Origin: Thiohalobacter sp.
Lineage (GTDB): Bacteria > Pseudomonadota > Gammaproteobacteria > DSM-19610
Assembly (NCBI GenBank): GCA_027080445.1
Contig: JALWRY010000249.1
Coordinates: 1 to 5,626 of the forward strand
Reading direction: 5' to 3'
DNA length: 5,626 nt
Positions 5,560-5,626 of the stretch are shown one piece after another. Within the stretch, counting starts at the first letter, position 1. Each line of letters begins with the position of its first letter. The position numbers and the translations under genes are program-made. The notes beneath the pieces are model-generated. The model saw only the letters and a list, made by a program, of their open reading frames with translations. It had not been told where the DNA came from and made no database searches.

Positions 5560-5626
5560 CCTTGCCTGTCATTGCACCCCAGGAGTACTTCCTCAGGATG
5601 TCTTCGCCATCCTTCAGGGCGCGAGC
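5560..5626. repeat. Palindromic right-edge tail, possible dispersed repeat (truncated)
   Basis: After the HDOD stop, CTGTCATTGC (5566-5575) is followed by two local inverted repeats. The first is AGGA/TCCT around GTACT (5581-5593). The second is AGGATG (5595-5600) with CATCCT (5608-5613), extended by CCT (5591-5593) with AGG (5616-5618). The CTGTCATTGC start resembles the ends of short palindromic repeats found between genes in several bacteria, and the window stops at GCGCGAGC, where the other end would be expected. The 5591-5618 hairpin could also help end HDOD transcription, though no U-tract follows. No convincing gene is visible here. Confidence 0.4.

Noticed and set aside
5599..5626. 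Start of a new + gene at ATG 5599
   Set aside because: AGGAG (5581-5585) is 13 nt away, too far for a good ribosome binding site. Only nine codons are visible, and the ATG lies within the AGGATG arm of a hairpin.
5537..5626. 3' end of a minus-strand gene running into the HDOD 3' end
   Set aside because: The frame is open to the edge with a stop at 5537-5539, but only 29 codons are visible. The piece matches no family I know, and a palindromic repeat explains the tail better.

Overview
The window looks like a chromosomal stretch from a GC-rich Gammaproteobacterium, or possibly a Betaproteobacterium. This rests on the protein families present (an OmpA-C protein with a short Cys-bounded N-terminal module, a DUF1631 protein, an HDOD protein, ArsS) and on general sequence style. 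No rRNA or other species marker is present, so the assignment is an inference. I see no phage, IS element, CRISPR array or tRNA.

Layout, left to right. (1) The 3' part of arsS, an arsenosugar-pathway radical SAM enzyme, on + and cut by the left edge. (2) A short convergent gap holding a strong hairpin (637-672). (3) On -, a secreted OmpA-C-domain, peptidoglycan-binding protein with a clear Shine-Dalgarno and a good sigma-70-type promoter. (4) On +, a multi-pass membrane protein of the DUF1624 / HGSNAT-like acyltransferase group. (5) On -, ending 1 bp from gene 4, a 744-aa cytoplasmic DUF1631 protein. (6) A 172-bp divergent intergenic region with a 27-bp imperfect dyad. (7) On +, a single-domain HDOD protein. 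(8) A 67-bp right-edge tail with palindromic structure that may be the first part of a dispersed repeat.

The five genes alternate strictly in strand (+ - + - +), so no operon is visible. Each gene is probably its own transcription unit, in two convergent pairs (arsS/ompA-like and DUF1624/DUF1631) and two divergent pairs (ompA-like/DUF1624 and DUF1631/HDOD). No common pathway links them all. The only pair with a plausible shared role is the divergent DUF1631/HDOD pair, because HDOD proteins are usually signalling or regulatory adaptors and the two share a control region. I did not find a convincing new multi-gene system. The least explained items are the DUF1631 protein with its Gly/Pro/Tyr linker, the dyad upstream of it, and the palindromic right edge.
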